From positions 1 through 15,837 of the forward strand of contig JAUYPG010000004.1 of the NCBI GenBank assembly GCA_030695805.1: DNA of 15,837 nucleotides, in the 5' to 3' direction. How positions within the stretch are numbered: position 1 is the stretch's first letter; every line of letters starts with the position of its first letter. The DNA comes from Nanobdellota archaeon. GTDB lineage: Bacteria; Patescibacteriota; Minisyncoccia; UBA6257; GWB1-50-10. The notes under the pieces are model-generated. The model made no database searches and had not been told where the DNA came from. It was given only the letters and a program-made list of their open reading frames with translations. Below are positions 14,579 to 15,837 of the stretch, piece by piece. The position numbers were made by a program, and so were the translations under genes.

Positions 14579-15766
14579 TCAGCATATCGCTTTCAGTACA
14601 ACGCTTGAGATAAACTCCACGTCTTCTACCGAAAGAGAGGGGTGGTTGGGAAGGAAAAATCCCCGTTTGTGGAGCTCGTCTGCCCACGCAAAATGAGCTT
14701 CTCCGTAGCGGTCCGCCCAAAACGGGTGGAGTCCCAGGTTTCCCGCGGTGTAGAGGCGCGTCTCTATGCCGTTTTGCCGCAATGCCTCGACGATCGCGCC
14801 GCGCTCTTTCTCATCCTTTGCCAGCGAGCAAAAATGAATACTGCAGACCGTTGTTTCGGCGTCAAAGGATTGCGTATATAATCTCCCCCCCAATAATTTT
14901 TTGTATCGGATATGATTTTCGTTCCGGCGCTTGATGAGAAAATCCATTTTATCCAGCTGACGTATGCCGATGAACGCCTGCAAATCCGTTGCCCGGAGGT
15001 TGAACCCCGGCTCATAAAAAATAAAGGGCTCGTGGGTATTATCAATGCCGTATTTTTTCAGAAGCTTTTCATGGGAAGATTCGGGCAGGTCCTTCCCCCA
15101 TCCGTGGCTCCGTAGCATGACGAGGAGGTCGTTTAATTCGGGGTCGTCTGTCGAAACCACTCCGCCTTCGATAGTCGAGAGTTGATGACCGAAATAAAGC
15201 GAAAAACTCGCCATATCGCCGAATGAACCAACCTTCCGTCCGTGGTACGACGCGCCCATTGCGGCGCACGCGTCCTCCAAAAGCACAAAACCGTACTTTT
15301 CTTTCAGCGCGAGAAGTTGGTCTATGTGCTGATGAGGTACGCCCAATATCTGGACGAAAATTACCGCGCCGGGATTATGCTCTTCAAGCAAACGCTCGAG
15401 ACATCCCACATCCATCGCGAACGTGTCTTTGTCCGCCTCGCACATAATCGGCTCGAATCCAAACTGGATTGCCGGAGTAATTGTCGTCGGCCATCCGGCC
15501 GCGGGAACGATCACTTTTTTATTTTTCATCTTGCCCGAAAGGAGGAGGGCGTAGAACATGAGGAGGTTCGCGGAAGACCCGGAATTGCAAAATACGGAGT
15601 GCTTTCTCCCCCACCAGGCGCTCCATTTTTTCTCGAACTCGGGATGCAGGGGCCCCTTGGTGAGGCGCGGATATCCCGAAAGCCATTCGCGAAGAGCGTC
15701 AATGTCTTTCTTGTCTATCGTGTCTTCCGCGAGATGATATTTTATCGGCTGCGTAAATGCCCTCAT
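14579..15766 (-). CDS. ColD-like GDP-4-keto-6-deoxy-sugar 3-dehydratase (DegT/DnrJ/EryC1/StrS fold)
   Basis: A 395-residue PLP-fold protein, close to the length of E. coli ColD. It keeps NSGSSANLLM (61-70), the cofactor aspartate in LLEDACAAMG (D165) and FSLYFGHQLSTIEGG (188-202). H194 occupies the place of the Schiff-base lysine (codon CAT), the hallmark of PMP-dependent sugar 3-dehydratases such as ColD and E1 of CDP-ascarylose synthesis. RSHGWGKDLP, EPGFNLRATDLQAFIG and a late GIETRLYTAGN also match ColD as I remember it. It should therefore remove the C-3 hydroxyl rather than transaminate. The GMD-like gene follows 12 bases later and would supply its substrate. ATG 15766 is supported by the ATGA overlap with the upstream SDR; an in-frame start at 15799 is less likely. 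Confidence 0.85.
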   Translation of the reverse strand: MRAFTQPIKYHLAEDTIDKKDIDALREWLSGYPRLTKGPLHPEFEKKWSAWWGRKHSVFCNSGSSANLLMFYALLLSGKMKNKKVIVPAAGWPTTITPAIQFGFEPIMCEADKDTFAMDVGCLERLLEEHNPGAVIFVQILGVPHQHIDQLLALKEKYGFVLLEDACAAMGASYHGRKVGSFGDMASFSLYFGHQLSTIEGGVVSTDDPELNDLLVMLRSHGWGKDLPESSHEKLLKKYGIDNTHEPFIFYEPGFNLRATDLQAFIGIRQLDKMDFLIKRRNENHIRYKKLLGGRLYTQSFDAETTVCSIHFCSLAKDEKERGAIVEALRQNGIETRLYTAGNLGLHPFWADRYGEAHFAWADELHKRGFFLPNHPSLSVEDVEFISSVVLKAIC

Positions 15767-15837
15767 GTTTTTTTGGGGTCCGGATGCGCCACGTACCATT
15801 CATACGTCATTTTTAATCCTTCCTTAAACGTCACCTC
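15763..15837 (-). CDS. Extended SDR, C-terminal tail (5' part outside window)
   Basis: The last 24 codons of a gene entering from the right edge read through KEGLKMTYEWYVAHP and end at TGA 15763-15765. The pattern of E-G-L-K-x-T-Y-E-W-Y is the usual C-terminal helix of extended SDR nucleotide-sugar enzymes, and similar endings (EGIRGTMRWYAEH, EGIQKTLEWYKKN) are seen in the two SDRs at 8494-9477 and 6868-7824. Its stop overlaps the ATG of the ColD-like gene (ATGA), so it belongs to the same operon. Only the family can be inferred from so short a piece. Confidence 0.7.
   Translation of the reverse strand, partial: EVTFKEGLKMTYEWYVAHPDPKKT

Larger units (their letters stand above)
1290..15837 (-). 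other. Long coupled operon for nucleotide-sugar and glycan synthesis
   Basis: Eighteen - strand genes (the rightmost truncated) follow each other with gaps of at most 35 bases. ATGA stop/start overlaps occur at 15763-15766, 10530-10533, 8494-8497, 5152-5155, 3513-3516 and 1697-1700, and 8-base overlaps at 7817-7824 and 6868-6875. I saw no terminator hairpin inside the block, and most starts lack a clear Shine-Dalgarno. The main promoter would be outside the window to the right; one internal promoter candidate lies at 2446-2472. Confidence 0.75.

Overview
The window is almost wall-to-wall coding sequence. It carries part of a cell-surface polysaccharide or nucleotide-sugar locus from a bacterium. 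Gene content, very tight packing (most neighbours overlap or lie within 20 bases) and few recognisable Shine-Dalgarno sequences suggest a Patescibacteria/CPR (Parcubacteria-like) genome. This assignment is an inference from style, not from a marker gene. TGA is used normally as a stop, so there is no sign of the recoded Gracilibacteria/Absconditabacteria code.

Layout. On the + strand at the left are the C-terminal part of an SGNH/AlgX-like hydrolase (1-639) and an FkbM-type methyltransferase split into two frames (623-1293). All other genes (1290-15837) are on the - strand and read right to left as one long, tightly coupled operon. In transcription order these are: the tail of an extended SDR (15763-15837); a ColD-like PLP/PMP 3-dehydratase (14579-15766); a GDP-mannose 4,6-dehydratase family SDR (13577-14566); an extended SDR (12639-13571); a GT2 glycosyltransferase (11485-12636); E1 alpha (10530-11483) and E1 beta (9481-10533) of a thiamine-diphosphate enzyme; an extended SDR (8494-9477); a classical SDR (7817-8497); another extended SDR (6868-7824); an HD-domain protein (6144-6875); a GHMP kinase resembling HddA (5152-6132); a nucleotidyltransferase resembling HddC (4460-5155); a GalE-like SDR (3513-4442); a GT4 glycosyltransferase (2452-3516); a class I methyltransferase (1697-2416); a DUF5989 protein (1518-1700); and an SxtJ-like membrane protein (1290-1514). 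No intergenic space exceeds about 35 bases, and I see no RNA gene, CRISPR array, insertion sequence or repeat array.

How the genes may work together. HddA and HddC belong to the GDP-D-glycero-D-manno-heptose pathway. GMD-family enzymes make GDP-4-keto-6-deoxy sugars. The ColD-like enzyme has His in place of the PLP-binding Lys and should remove the 3-hydroxyl. An E1 alpha/beta pair with no E2 or E3 partner could transfer a two-carbon acyl unit to a 4-keto group, and the SDRs could then reduce or epimerise the product. By analogy with yersiniose (3-deoxygenation, then thiamine-dependent two-carbon addition, then reduction), the window may encode a GDP-linked, two-carbon-branched 3,6-dideoxy sugar, possibly derived from heptose. 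The two glycosyltransferases, two methyltransferases and SGNH hydrolase would then place and decorate the sugar. This pathway is the strongest candidate here for something undescribed, and it is an inference.
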